From Verrucomicrobiia bacterium (GTDB lineage: Bacteria; Verrucomicrobiota; Verrucomicrobiia; Limisphaerales; JADLHS01), in NCBI GenBank assembly GCA_026125285.1, contig JAHCLO010000007.1, positions 124,001-188,000 on the forward strand: a stretch of 64,000 nucleotides of DNA, written 5' to 3'. Made by a program: the position numbers and the translations under genes. Shown in pieces: positions 56,998 through 63,822 of this stretch. The notes below the pieces were generated by a model. The model was not told the origin of the DNA. It was given only the letters and a program-made list of their open reading frames with translations, and did not search any database. The first letter of the stretch is position 1. Each line of letters opens with the position of its first letter.

Positions 56998-57167
56998 TGC
57001 CTCGTGGTGTAACAGCAGCATGTCGGGCTTTGACCCCGTCGGTCTTGGTGCATATCCAAGCTCGCCCCGTGAGATAACCGTCTTGAGCAGTCACGCCGAC
57101 ATCCAACGATTCAAGCGGCGGTTTGATAGGCAACTCCGATGCTGTATCTCACGGGACGAGGCAGCCA
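56998..57167 (+). tRNA. tRNA-Gln(TTG)-like, interrupted between T arm and acceptor 3' strand
   Basis: 5' acceptor TGCCTCG, D arm GTGT-AACAGCA-GCAT, anticodon loop CTTTGAC (TTG), T stem CTTGG/CCAAG with loop TGCATAT. The matching 3' acceptor CGAGGCA with G73 and CCA lies ~96 bases further at 57157-57167. The insert carries a 16-bp-class hairpin (CTCGCCCCGTGAGATA at 57061 with TATCTCACGGGACGAG at 57145) whose 3' arm overlaps the acceptor strand, so the two folds are mutually exclusive. Confidence 0.7.
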
Positions 57168-57205
57168 ATGTTTTGCAGGTCGAGCCTCGACCGCCCGGTG
57201 ATGAT

Positions 57206-57271
57206 TGCGATTCGCGACAGCGAACGATTTCACCTGGAGAATCCATCTCGCAAGGCCTGGGAAGCCCAAAA
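57206..57271 (+). other. Structured element repeated from the island start
   Basis: TTCGC-GACA-GCGAA inside a GGTGA/TCACC stem, then TCGCAAGGCCTGGGAAGCCC. Both match modules at 42354 and 42391 near the left end of the island, in the same orientation. Confidence 0.45.
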
Positions 57272-57279
57272 GCATAACG

Positions 57280-57825
57280 TCATGGCCCGGGCGTGGCATC
57301 CCTCGCACGGAAGCATGTTGTCAGCCGGTAAATGCCGCCGGCGATGACCACCGCGCCGAGCACGCCAAGAACGAGAGCTGGTCCGGCTTTCTGCAAACCC
57401 GACCGCGTCACAATTATCGTCAGGATCGTCAGATACCACAGACCAACCCCGATGCCCAACATCCAGAACCAGCGCGGAAATCCCCGCCCCCAGATGGCCA
57501 TTGCCCAGCCCACCAGGTAAGGCAGGATGAGCAAGCCCCACCACGTGGAACGACCGGACTTGCCACCGAATCCTCCAATGCTGCTCAACGCCCACATGGC
57601 GCCCACGCCGAACGTGATCAGTACGAAAACCCACACACGATAAGTGATCAACCGGCGTTCACCCCGACCGAGAAAAGTGCCGAGAGCGACCAAACCGCTG
57701 CCGGGCAGGATGGCCAGCGATCCTTCCAGCGGGTCCAGCGCACCGACCAGCATGGCGATGCTGCCGACCGTAACGAGGATGCGTGCCCAAACTGCCCGGG
57801 CCTGTGAAAGCGGTGTCGTATTCAT
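57280..57825 (-). CDS. Hypothetical integral membrane protein
   Basis: 181 aa from ATG 57825, with five predicted membrane helices (for example RILVTVGSIAMLVGAL; VWVFVLITFGVGAMWALSSI; WWGLLILPYLVGWAMAIWG). No family recognised. Located between the last tRNA and the HNH gene, on the opposite strand. The 506 bases up to the HNH gene hold only repeats and hairpins. Confidence 0.7.
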   Translation of the reverse strand: MNTTPLSQARAVWARILVTVGSIAMLVGALDPLEGSLAILPGSGLVALGTFLGRGERRLITYRVWVFVLITFGVGAMWALSSIGGFGGKSGRSTWWGLLILPYLVGWAMAIWGRGFPRWFWMLGIGVGLWYLTILTIIVTRSGLQKAGPALVLGVLGAVVIAGGIYRLTTCFRARDATPGP

Positions 57826-58130
57826 GCATGTATGATTACCACTTCCCGGAGCGAATGTGGTAGTTGATATTTCTAATCGCGGCATCGTACCAAACGATTG
57901 GGAACTCAGAACGGTCGCTCCAGCATCTACATCCTCCGTCCTAAAGAGCCTGTTCCACGTACTGTGCCCCGCAAACGTAGCTGTAAGACACCCGAACGCT
58001 CCGGCGGGCGTGAAACCATTGGAGCATCGGAGTGGTGTTGAAGTAGTCCCCAGCGACCAGCCCAACAGGTAACATGGGAGGACCTGGCCTGCCGGCCATA
58101 GCTTCGAGCGACGGCAGGAGCAAAACCGGG

Positions 58131-58205
58131 CTCGCCCCGTGAGATAGACCTGAGTTCAGCCGTGGGCGGAAATCGCCGCACATATCTCGCGGGGCGAGGC
58201 AGCCA
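58131..58205. repeat. Second copy of the CTCGCCCCGTGAGATA hairpin
   Basis: CTCGCCCCGTGAGATA (58131) pairs with TATCTCGCGGGGCGAG (58183) over 16 positions with one wobble, and is followed by GCAGCCAAT exactly as in the tRNA-Gln insert at 57061-57167. The loop differs in length and sequence. Confidence 0.75.
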
Positions 58206-58216
58206 ATCGCCGCCGT

Positions 58217-58237
58217 TCAACAAAGAATAAACACCTC
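58217..58237. repeat. Right copy of the 21-bp inverted repeat framing the RNA island
   Basis: Reverse complement of 42187-42207 at 20 of 21 positions. The pair spans 16.05 kb and encloses every tRNA-like gene, rtcB, the Y RNAs and Ro60. Confidence 0.7.
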
Positions 58238-58248
58238 GTGGATAAACG

Positions 58249-58276
58249 TGATGCGTGATGCGTGATGCGTGATGCG
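58249..58276 (+). repeat. Heptamer tandem repeat (GTGATGC x4)
   Basis: Four perfect copies, reverse complement of the repeat inside recG at 20735-20762. Degenerate copies (TCACGTT-like) continue to about 58322, just upstream of the HNH gene. Confidence 0.9.
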
Positions 58277-58331
58277 AAACAGCGTGTCGCGATGGAATCA
58301 CGTCTCACGTTTCACGGGTCACGAAGATTTT

Positions 58332-58922
58332 ATGACTGACATCCTGAACAAGACGATAGTGCTGGTGCTCAACCGCAACTGGCAGGCGATCAACGTGCGC
58401 ACGCCGCAGGAGGCGTTCTGCATGATGGCCACCAACGTGGCCACCGCGCTCGAGATCGAAGGCGAGAACCATATTCGTCCCGTCACTTGGGACGAATGGA
58501 TCACTCTGCCGATTCGCGATGAAGACAATCTCGTGCGCACCACACGCGGCTCGATTCGCGTGCCGACGGTCATCGTGGCGGTGAACTTCGCCAAGGTACC
58601 GAAGAAGCGCCCGAAGCTCTGCGCCAAGACGATTCGTGAGCGTGACGGCAATCGCTGCCAATACACGGGCCGCTTGCTGCATCCGGACGAAGGCAGCCTC
58701 GACCACGTCCTGCCCCGCTCGCGCGGCGGCGTGGACTCGTGGGAAAACCTCGTCTGGTCCGCGAAGGACGTGAACCAGCGCAAGGCCGACCGCCTCCCGC
58801 ACGAGGCTGGCCTCAAGCTGCTAAGCGTCCCGCGCGCGCCGAAGGAACTGCCGGTGACGGCCCACCTGCGCAACGCCCACGGCGTCGCCGAGTGGAAATT
58901 GTTCCTGAATGACAAGGCATAG
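58332..58922 (+). CDS. HNH endonuclease
   Basis: 196 aa from ATG 58332. The N-terminal region VLVLNRNWQAINVRTPQEAF is typical of a common HNH family. The ββα-metal nuclease core is GNRCQYTGRLL ... SLDHVLPRSRGGVDSWENLV with Asp124-His125, Asn139 and VNQRKADR. The second zinc Cys pair of some members is absent. Next to the RNA island and within reach of its right repeat. Target unknown: in this family both DNA and (rarely) RNA roles have been proposed. Confidence 0.9.
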   Translation: MTDILNKTIVLVLNRNWQAINVRTPQEAFCMMATNVATALEIEGENHIRPVTWDEWITLPIRDEDNLVRTTRGSIRVPTVIVAVNFAKVPKKRPKLCAKTIRERDGNRCQYTGRLLHPDEGSLDHVLPRSRGGVDSWENLVWSAKDVNQRKADRLPHEAGLKLLSVPRAPKELPVTAHLRNAHGVAEWKLFLNDKA

Positions 58923-59012
58923 CCTTAACCCAAATGTGAGAGCGGGCGTCAAAGCTCGCTCTCCCGCAACTCGAATCTCGAAAACTACCGCAATACGAAT
59001 AAAATCATTTCC

Positions 59013-59459
59013 ATGAACAGAACGGAGCATCAAGGCTTGTTGAAGCAAGGCGAAGAACTGAACAAATTGATCCGGCAGAAGATGCTAACGCTTGGTCCGC
59101 TGGACGCCGATTACAACCTCGCCGGTAAGTATTGGAGAAGTGACACGCAAAACAGACAGTTCTGGTCTAGGGTCGTACTACGCTGTCTCTGCGCTGATAT
59201 TGAAGCTCGACTATACGTTTTCCGCAGGATTGCGCTTGAAGCTGCGAATCTAACGAAGGTCTCCTTCACGAAACCAGAGCGTGAGACCCTAAACGAAATG
59301 CGAGAGGTGGTGGAAAACGGGAACGTTAGAACAAAGCCCAAGTGGCTACCAATAGGTGATTCCTTAAAAGAATCCTTTCGCTTATTCGCAAAAGCAATGG
59401 GTGCTTCATTTACCCCACAGGTGGACCCCATTCTTTGGACCACGGAACGCAGAATTTAA
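59013..59459 (+). CDS. Hypothetical protein, possibly truncated by the IS
   Basis: 148 aa: EHQGLLKQGEELNKLIRQKM, FWSRVVLRCLCADIEARLYV, PKWLPIGDSLKESFRLFAKA. Soluble, helical. Lower GC than neighbours, suggesting recent transfer. It ends 60 bases before the IS3 remnant; no family recognised. Confidence 0.65.
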   Translation: MNRTEHQGLLKQGEELNKLIRQKMLTLGPLDADYNLAGKYWRSDTQNRQFWSRVVLRCLCADIEARLYVFRRIALEAANLTKVSFTKPERETLNEMREVVENGNVRTKPKWLPIGDSLKESFRLFAKAMGASFTPQVDPILWTTERRI

Positions 59460-59562
59460 GTTAGCTTTCCGGGCTCTGTTGGGACTTGTTTGGGTTGGTT
59501 GTTTTGCTCTGCGTTCACACTGACTACACCCTCCGAGGCTGCGGCGTCCAGCCCGGAGTGAA

Positions 59563-59590
59563 CCCCTTCGACCCGTCAGGGTCGAAGGGG
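59563..59590. terminator. 12-bp perfect hairpin in the IS tail
   Basis: CCCCTTCGACCC, loop GTCA, then GGGTCGAAGGGG. Lies 36 bases after the transposase stop codon. No T-tract on the minus strand, so likely an IS-borne block to transcription or a structural element. Confidence 0.6.
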
Positions 59591-59626
59591 TGAACGGAGG
59601 GATGGACGCCGGCGCAGCCTCACCGC

Positions 59627-60256
59627 CTATCGCCACCGCCAGGCCGCGGGCTTGGCCCCATACGACTCGGGCGAATGATACAGCTCGCTGGGCGTCGCAT
59701 AACCCAAGGCTTGGTGCGGGCGGAGGGTATTGTAATCGCCAAACCACCGTGCCAATCCCCGGTGCGCCGTCAACCCGTCGGCATAGTCCTGCAGGTAGAT
59801 GTCCTCCTGCTTGACGCTGCGCCAGAGCCGCTCGATGAACCGGTTGTCGATCCAGCGTCCGCGACCATCCATGCTGACATCCACCCCAGCCGCCTCTACG
59901 GCCTCCAAGAACGCCTCGCTGGTGAATTGACTCCCTTGGTCGGTGTTGGAGATCAACGGTTGCCTTCCGGTCGCCAACCCGGCGGTCCACGCCCGGATGC
60001 AGAACTCGCTGTCCAGCGTGTTGGACAGTTCCCACGCCACCACATACCGACTCCACCAGTCCATCAGTGCCACCAGATACAGGAAGCCACTGGCCATCGG
60101 CACATAGGTGATGTCGCTGCACCACACCTGGTCCGGACCGCTGATTTCCAGCCCCTCCAAGAGGTAAGGGTAGATCCGATGCCCTTCGCCGGGCTGGCTC
60201 AAACAACGCTTCGGATAGATCGCCTCCACCCCCATCAAGCGCAACAGCCGCTGCAT
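59627..60256 (-). pseudogene. IS3-family transposase OrfB, 5'-truncated
   Basis: 209 codons retain the integrase core (rve) with DDE residues: Asp48 in VWCSDITYVP, Asp106 in NTDQGSQF, Glu142 in RFIERLWRSVKQEDIYL, and the C-terminal NTLRPHQALGYATPSELY. The N-terminal ~60-70 residues and the frameshift-fused OrfA are absent, so it is not active on its own. Confidence 0.88.
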
Positions 60257-60257
60257 G

Positions 60258-60374
60258 GCTTACAAGAACATCCGCGAAGTCATGGCCGCGCAACACGACC
60301 TGGTAACGGTGCTGGGTGAATTCATGCCCAAGCTGGTGAAGATGGCGCCCAGTGGTGAGCGGCCGGAGGATTGA
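60258..60374 (+). pseudogene. C-terminal remnant of a second RtcB gene
   Basis: Plus-strand codons read AYKNIREVMAAQHDLV, then LGEFMPKLVKMAPSGERPED-stop. This is the typical RtcB C-terminus (compare AYKKVETVVQDLVDAG in the intact gene here, and AYKDI..VM.AQ.DLV in canonical RtcBs). The rest of the gene is gone, replaced by the IS remnant. Confidence 0.8.
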
Positions 60375-60502
60375 GCAGGGCTGTCTGGCGAGTTGTCGCG
60401 ACGGCAACGGGCCGACGATTGATTCCCGATTTCCGCCCATGCTGCTTGCGCCGCCCAGCCGGCCAAGGAATCAGCGTGGGGAAATTTCTTTGCACGCGCT
60501 TG

Positions 60503-60530
60503 TTGATTTCTGGACGCGGCTTCCTATAGT
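60503..60530 (+). promoter_or_regulatory. Sigma70-type promoter of speA
   Basis: TTGATT (60503-60508) and TATAGT (60525-60530) are 16 bases apart, 22 bases before the speA ATG. Confidence 0.65.
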
Positions 60531-60552
60531 GCGCGCGACGGCAAGTATTGAA

Positions 60553-62496
60553 ATGAGCAACGCCACCAACGCCACCCCGCCCTGGGACGTGCAGTCCGCG
60601 CGTGACCTGTACAACATCCATCGTTGGGGCGCGAAGTATTTTGACATCAATGATGCCGGCCACGTCATAGCCCGGCCATTGCAGGAGGCCGGCACCGCCG
60701 TGGACATCACCGATGTGATCGAGGAGGCGAAGGCGCGCGGCTTGAAATTTCCGCTGTTGATTCGCTTCCAGGACATCCTGCGGCATCGCGTGGAGTCCAT
60801 TAATCTGGCGTTCCGCAATTCCCTCACGGAGTTCAATTATCAGGGCAAGTATCGCGGCGTCTTTCCCATCAAGGTGAATCAATTGCGCGAGGTGGTGGAG
60901 GAGATATTGGACGCGGGCAAGCCGTTTGACTTCGGCCTCGAAGTGGGCAGCAAACCGGAGTTGTTCGCCGGGCTGGCGCTGCAAAGCCAGGTGGGCAGCC
61001 TGATCATCTGCAACGGCTACAAGGATTGTGACTTCATCCGGATGGCGTTGCTCGGCATCAAGCTGGGCAAGAAGGTTATCATGGTGGTCGAGAAGCTCGA
61101 GGAGCTGCGCCAGATCATCAGCGTGTCCAAACAGTTTGGCGTGGAGCCGCTCATCGGCATCCGGGCGCGCTTGCTGGCCAAGGGCGCGGGCCGTTGGGCC
61201 GGGAGTGGCGGTGAGAACGCCAAGTTCGGGTTGAGCACGGCGGAATTGCTCGCCGCAGCGGAACTGCTGAAAGCCGAGAACCTCGCGCATTGTTTCAAGC
61301 TGGTGCATTTCCACATCGGCTCCCAGGTGCCGGACATTTTGACGGTGAAGAAAGCCGTGCAGGAGGCCGCGCGGTTTTACGCCAAGCTCCAGAAGATGGG
61401 CTTCAGCATCGAATACCTCGACGTGGGCGGCGGCTTGGGCGTGGATTACGACGGCAGCCGGTCGGCGTTCGACAGTTCCACCAATTACTCGCTCCAGGAA
61501 TACACCAACGACATCGTCTATTACATCGCCGACGTGTGCAACGCGGAGAAAGTGCCCCACCCAGACATCATCAGCGAGAGTGGCCGCGCCATTGTCGCGC
61601 ATCACAGCGTGTTGATCGTGGAAGTCTTCGGCGCCATCGGTAAGACCCGGCCGGACATTGAATTTCAGTACGGGGACGACGAGCATCCCATTGTCCGCGA
61701 ACTGTTCGACATCCGCAGGAACCTCGCCAAGCTCAACAAGCTCGAGGCCTACCACGACGCGTTGGAACGGCGGGACGACGCCCAGCACATGTTCACCCTG
61801 GGGATGATGGATTTGCCAGACAAGGCGAAGATCGAGAACCTGTATTGGGAGATCGGCGCGGCGGTGGTCCAGAGCTTCAAGGGCCAGGCCTACGTTCCCG
61901 AGGAAATCCGCAAACTCGAGGACAGTTTGGGCGACCAGTATTTGTGCAATTTCTCGGTCTTCCAATCGCTCCTGGATCATTGGGCGCTCGGTCACTTGTT
62001 TCCCATAATGCCGGTCAGCCGGTTGGATGAACGTCCATCGCGCGAAGCCACCCTCGTGGACATCACCTGCGATTCCGACGGGCAGGTGAACCAGTTCATT
62101 GACCTGCGCGACGTGCGCGACACGCTGCCGTTGCACGAGTTGCTTCGCAAGAACGGCAACGGCACGGTTGAGCCCTATTATCTGGGTTTCTTCCTCATGG
62201 GCGCCTATCAGGACATCATGGGCGACCTGCACAATCTCTTCGGTCGCGTCAACGAAGTTCATGTCTTCCTCGACCCCGACGAGCCCACCGGTTACTATGT
62301 TGAGGAAATCATCGAAGGTTCGACCATCGTGCAGACGCTGGCTTCGGTGCAGTACGACGAGAATGAATTGAAACGGCAGATGAAGGCGCAGATTGATGAA
62401 GCCATCAAATCGGACCGCATGAAACCCTCCGAGGGGATGCGCCTGCTGGACGACTACGAACGCGGTCTGAAAGCGTACACTTATCTTAGTTTCTAG
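60553..62496 (+). CDS. speA: Biosynthetic arginine decarboxylase
   Basis: 647 aa, the usual SpeA length. PLP-dependent fold type III enzyme: Lys107 in GVFPIKVNQLREVV binds PLP; HFHIGSQVPD and YLDVGGGLGVDYDGS are conserved barrel segments; ISESGRAIVAHHSVLI precedes the Cys/Asp active region. Converts arginine to agmatine, the first step of polyamine synthesis in many bacteria without ornithine decarboxylase. Own promoter at 60503. Confidence 0.95.
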   Translation: MSNATNATPPWDVQSARDLYNIHRWGAKYFDINDAGHVIARPLQEAGTAVDITDVIEEAKARGLKFPLLIRFQDILRHRVESINLAFRNSLTEFNYQGKYRGVFPIKVNQLREVVEEILDAGKPFDFGLEVGSKPELFAGLALQSQVGSLIICNGYKDCDFIRMALLGIKLGKKVIMVVEKLEELRQIISVSKQFGVEPLIGIRARLLAKGAGRWAGSGGENAKFGLSTAELLAAAELLKAENLAHCFKLVHFHIGSQVPDILTVKKAVQEAARFYAKLQKMGFSIEYLDVGGGLGVDYDGSRSAFDSSTNYSLQEYTNDIVYYIADVCNAEKVPHPDIISESGRAIVAHHSVLIVEVFGAIGKTRPDIEFQYGDDEHPIVRELFDIRRNLAKLNKLEAYHDALERRDDAQHMFTLGMMDLPDKAKIENLYWEIGAAVVQSFKGQAYVPEEIRKLEDSLGDQYLCNFSVFQSLLDHWALGHLFPIMPVSRLDERPSREATLVDITCDSDGQVNQFIDLRDVRDTLPLHELLRKNGNGTVEPYYLGFFLMGAYQDIMGDLHNLFGRVNEVHVFLDPDEPTGYYVEEIIEGSTIVQTLASVQYDENELKRQMKAQIDEAIKSDRMKPSEGMRLLDDYERGLKAYTYLSF

Positions 62497-62507
62497 CTCT
62501 GGGCTTC

Positions 62508-63287
62508 ATGAGAATGGAACATGGAGCACGGACCCCAAGCAACCCGCAGGATAGGCCCATCGCGCTCCGGTATCCCAGCGCCACTGATTCCGTGGGCCTG
62601 CAACTTCCGCATCCTCTTCCCGAACCGGAATTGCTTCGCTCCCTGGGCCGGTTGGTGCGCGGGTTGTCGGCATTGTTCTGGGGATTGCCGGTGGCATTGA
62701 TTGTCTGTGTCGGCATCGCCAGCGCCGGCTGGTTCAAGAGTTTTGGCGTGCTGCCGCCGCTGGCCGCCACCGGACTACTGCTCTTCGGCTTGTGGCAGAT
62801 TGGCGACTTTCAAAAGCAGGAGCGTCCCTGGCGCAGCGCGTTGGACCGCACCCGCCTGCTCGCGCTGGTGAATTGCGGCCTCTGTCCGTTTGTCTTCTGG
62901 TGGCATCGCATCCCCCAGCAGCCTTTCTTCACCGGGGCGGTCGCGGTCCTGGCGTTGTCCGGGCTGTTGTTTCTGTTCAATTTGAATCTCGCGCTGGCAC
63001 GGCTGGGCGCCATGTTGCCCGACGAAACGCTGCGTCAGGAGACGCGCCAGTTTACCGCCGTGAATCGCGGCCTGCTGGTGGCCATGTTGATTCTGGTCGC
63101 CCTCTCCTTGCTGCTCCCGCGCCTGCCCGGACTGCCGCCGGAAGCGCTCGCAGTCATTCAACTGGTCAATCAGGCGGGATTCTGGTCTTTCGTCCTGCTG
63201 GTGCTCCTGCCGCTCTCGCTGACCATGGCCATGATCTGGAAAACCAAGGAAGTCATTCTCGCCAGTGTGTTCGATGCGCGCCGCTGA
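62508..63287 (+). CDS. Hypothetical membrane protein
   Basis: 259 aa, soluble N-terminus with EPELLRSLGRLVRGLSALFW, then about six membrane helices (LPVALIVCVGIASAGW; TGAVAVLALSGLLFLFNLNL; LVAMLILVALSLLLPRLPGL; FWSFVLLVLLPLSLTMAMIW). No family recognised. 11 bases after speA, so probably co-transcribed. Confidence 0.7.
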   Translation: MRMEHGARTPSNPQDRPIALRYPSATDSVGLQLPHPLPEPELLRSLGRLVRGLSALFWGLPVALIVCVGIASAGWFKSFGVLPPLAATGLLLFGLWQIGDFQKQERPWRSALDRTRLLALVNCGLCPFVFWWHRIPQQPFFTGAVAVLALSGLLFLFNLNLALARLGAMLPDETLRQETRQFTAVNRGLLVAMLILVALSLLLPRLPGLPPEALAVIQLVNQAGFWSFVLLVLLPLSLTMAMIWKTKEVILASVFDARR

Positions 63288-63822
63288 GACCTCGTCGTGG
63301 TCCTGGTCATCGGTCTCGTTATCGTCCGCGAACCACTTCAGCACCGGAAACGAGGTTGAGCCCTGGGTGTGCGCGAAGCTCTGCAACCGGGCTTGTGCCG
63401 GGGCGATTCACATCCAACATTGGCGATGGAGTAACCGTGTATGGCGGGAACTTCCAATCGGAGCCTCAGGGCGCTGGCGCCGCAGGGCTGGCCCGGCCTG
63501 CTGCTGCTGGCTGTGTGCTGGCCGTTGAACTGGTCCCTCTCGGGAGCATGCATGGCAAGGTGGTGGAGGCCATTCCCGCGTGACACTGCGACAACAGGCC
63601 GATCAGCGTCAATGGTCAAATCAACTTCGTGGATGCTGACCCACTGTGCTCGCGGTCGAGGCGGATTGCTCTGATATTTCTGTTGCTTTATCCGGCGCGG
63701 AGTTCTACAAGCGAATAGTCGGTTGGTCAGGCAATTCGGGAACAGCCGCGAACGGCAAGTTTACGGTTTCACCAACACAGTCACCGCGGGAGTCTTCAAA
63801 GGCAACAAACTCAAGAGGTATT
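63288..63822. other. Intergenic region with decayed coding sequence
   Basis: Frames such as IGDGVTVYGGNFQSEPQ around 63420 and RQVYGFTNTVTAGVFKGN around 63745 look like pieces of exported repeat proteins but are broken by frameshifts. I do not support an intact gene here. Confidence 0.4.

Larger units (their letters stand above)
59519..60256 (-). mobile_element. Truncated IS3-family insertion sequence
   Basis: Contains the 3' two-thirds of an IS3-type OrfB. The 3' end of the element carries TGACTACACC near 59521 as a possible terminal repeat and a strong hairpin. The 5' part (OrfA, OrfB N-terminus and right end) is missing: at 60257 the sequence switches directly to an RtcB C-terminal coding fragment on the other strand. 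Confidence 0.8.

Noticed and set aside
42200..57300. CRISPR array.
   Set aside because: The repeating units are tRNAs and Y RNAs of differing sequence; there are no identical direct repeats with uniform spacers, and no cas genes.
42200..57300. Random decay of ordinary tRNA genes (tRNA graveyard).
   Set aside because: Acceptor stems pair 6/7 or 7/7 in nearly all, discriminators fit each isotype, and the same T-loop change recurs in every member; decay would hit stems and loops alike.
42200..57300. Prophage tRNA cluster.
   Set aside because: No integrase, capsid, terminase or portal genes are visible in the 16 kb, and the interleaved proteins are host-type secreted and membrane proteins. A distant phage origin of the tRNAs cannot be excluded.
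60322..62262. 646-codon minus-strand frame over speA.
   Set aside because: Antisense shadow of speA; composition typical of reverse-frame reading.
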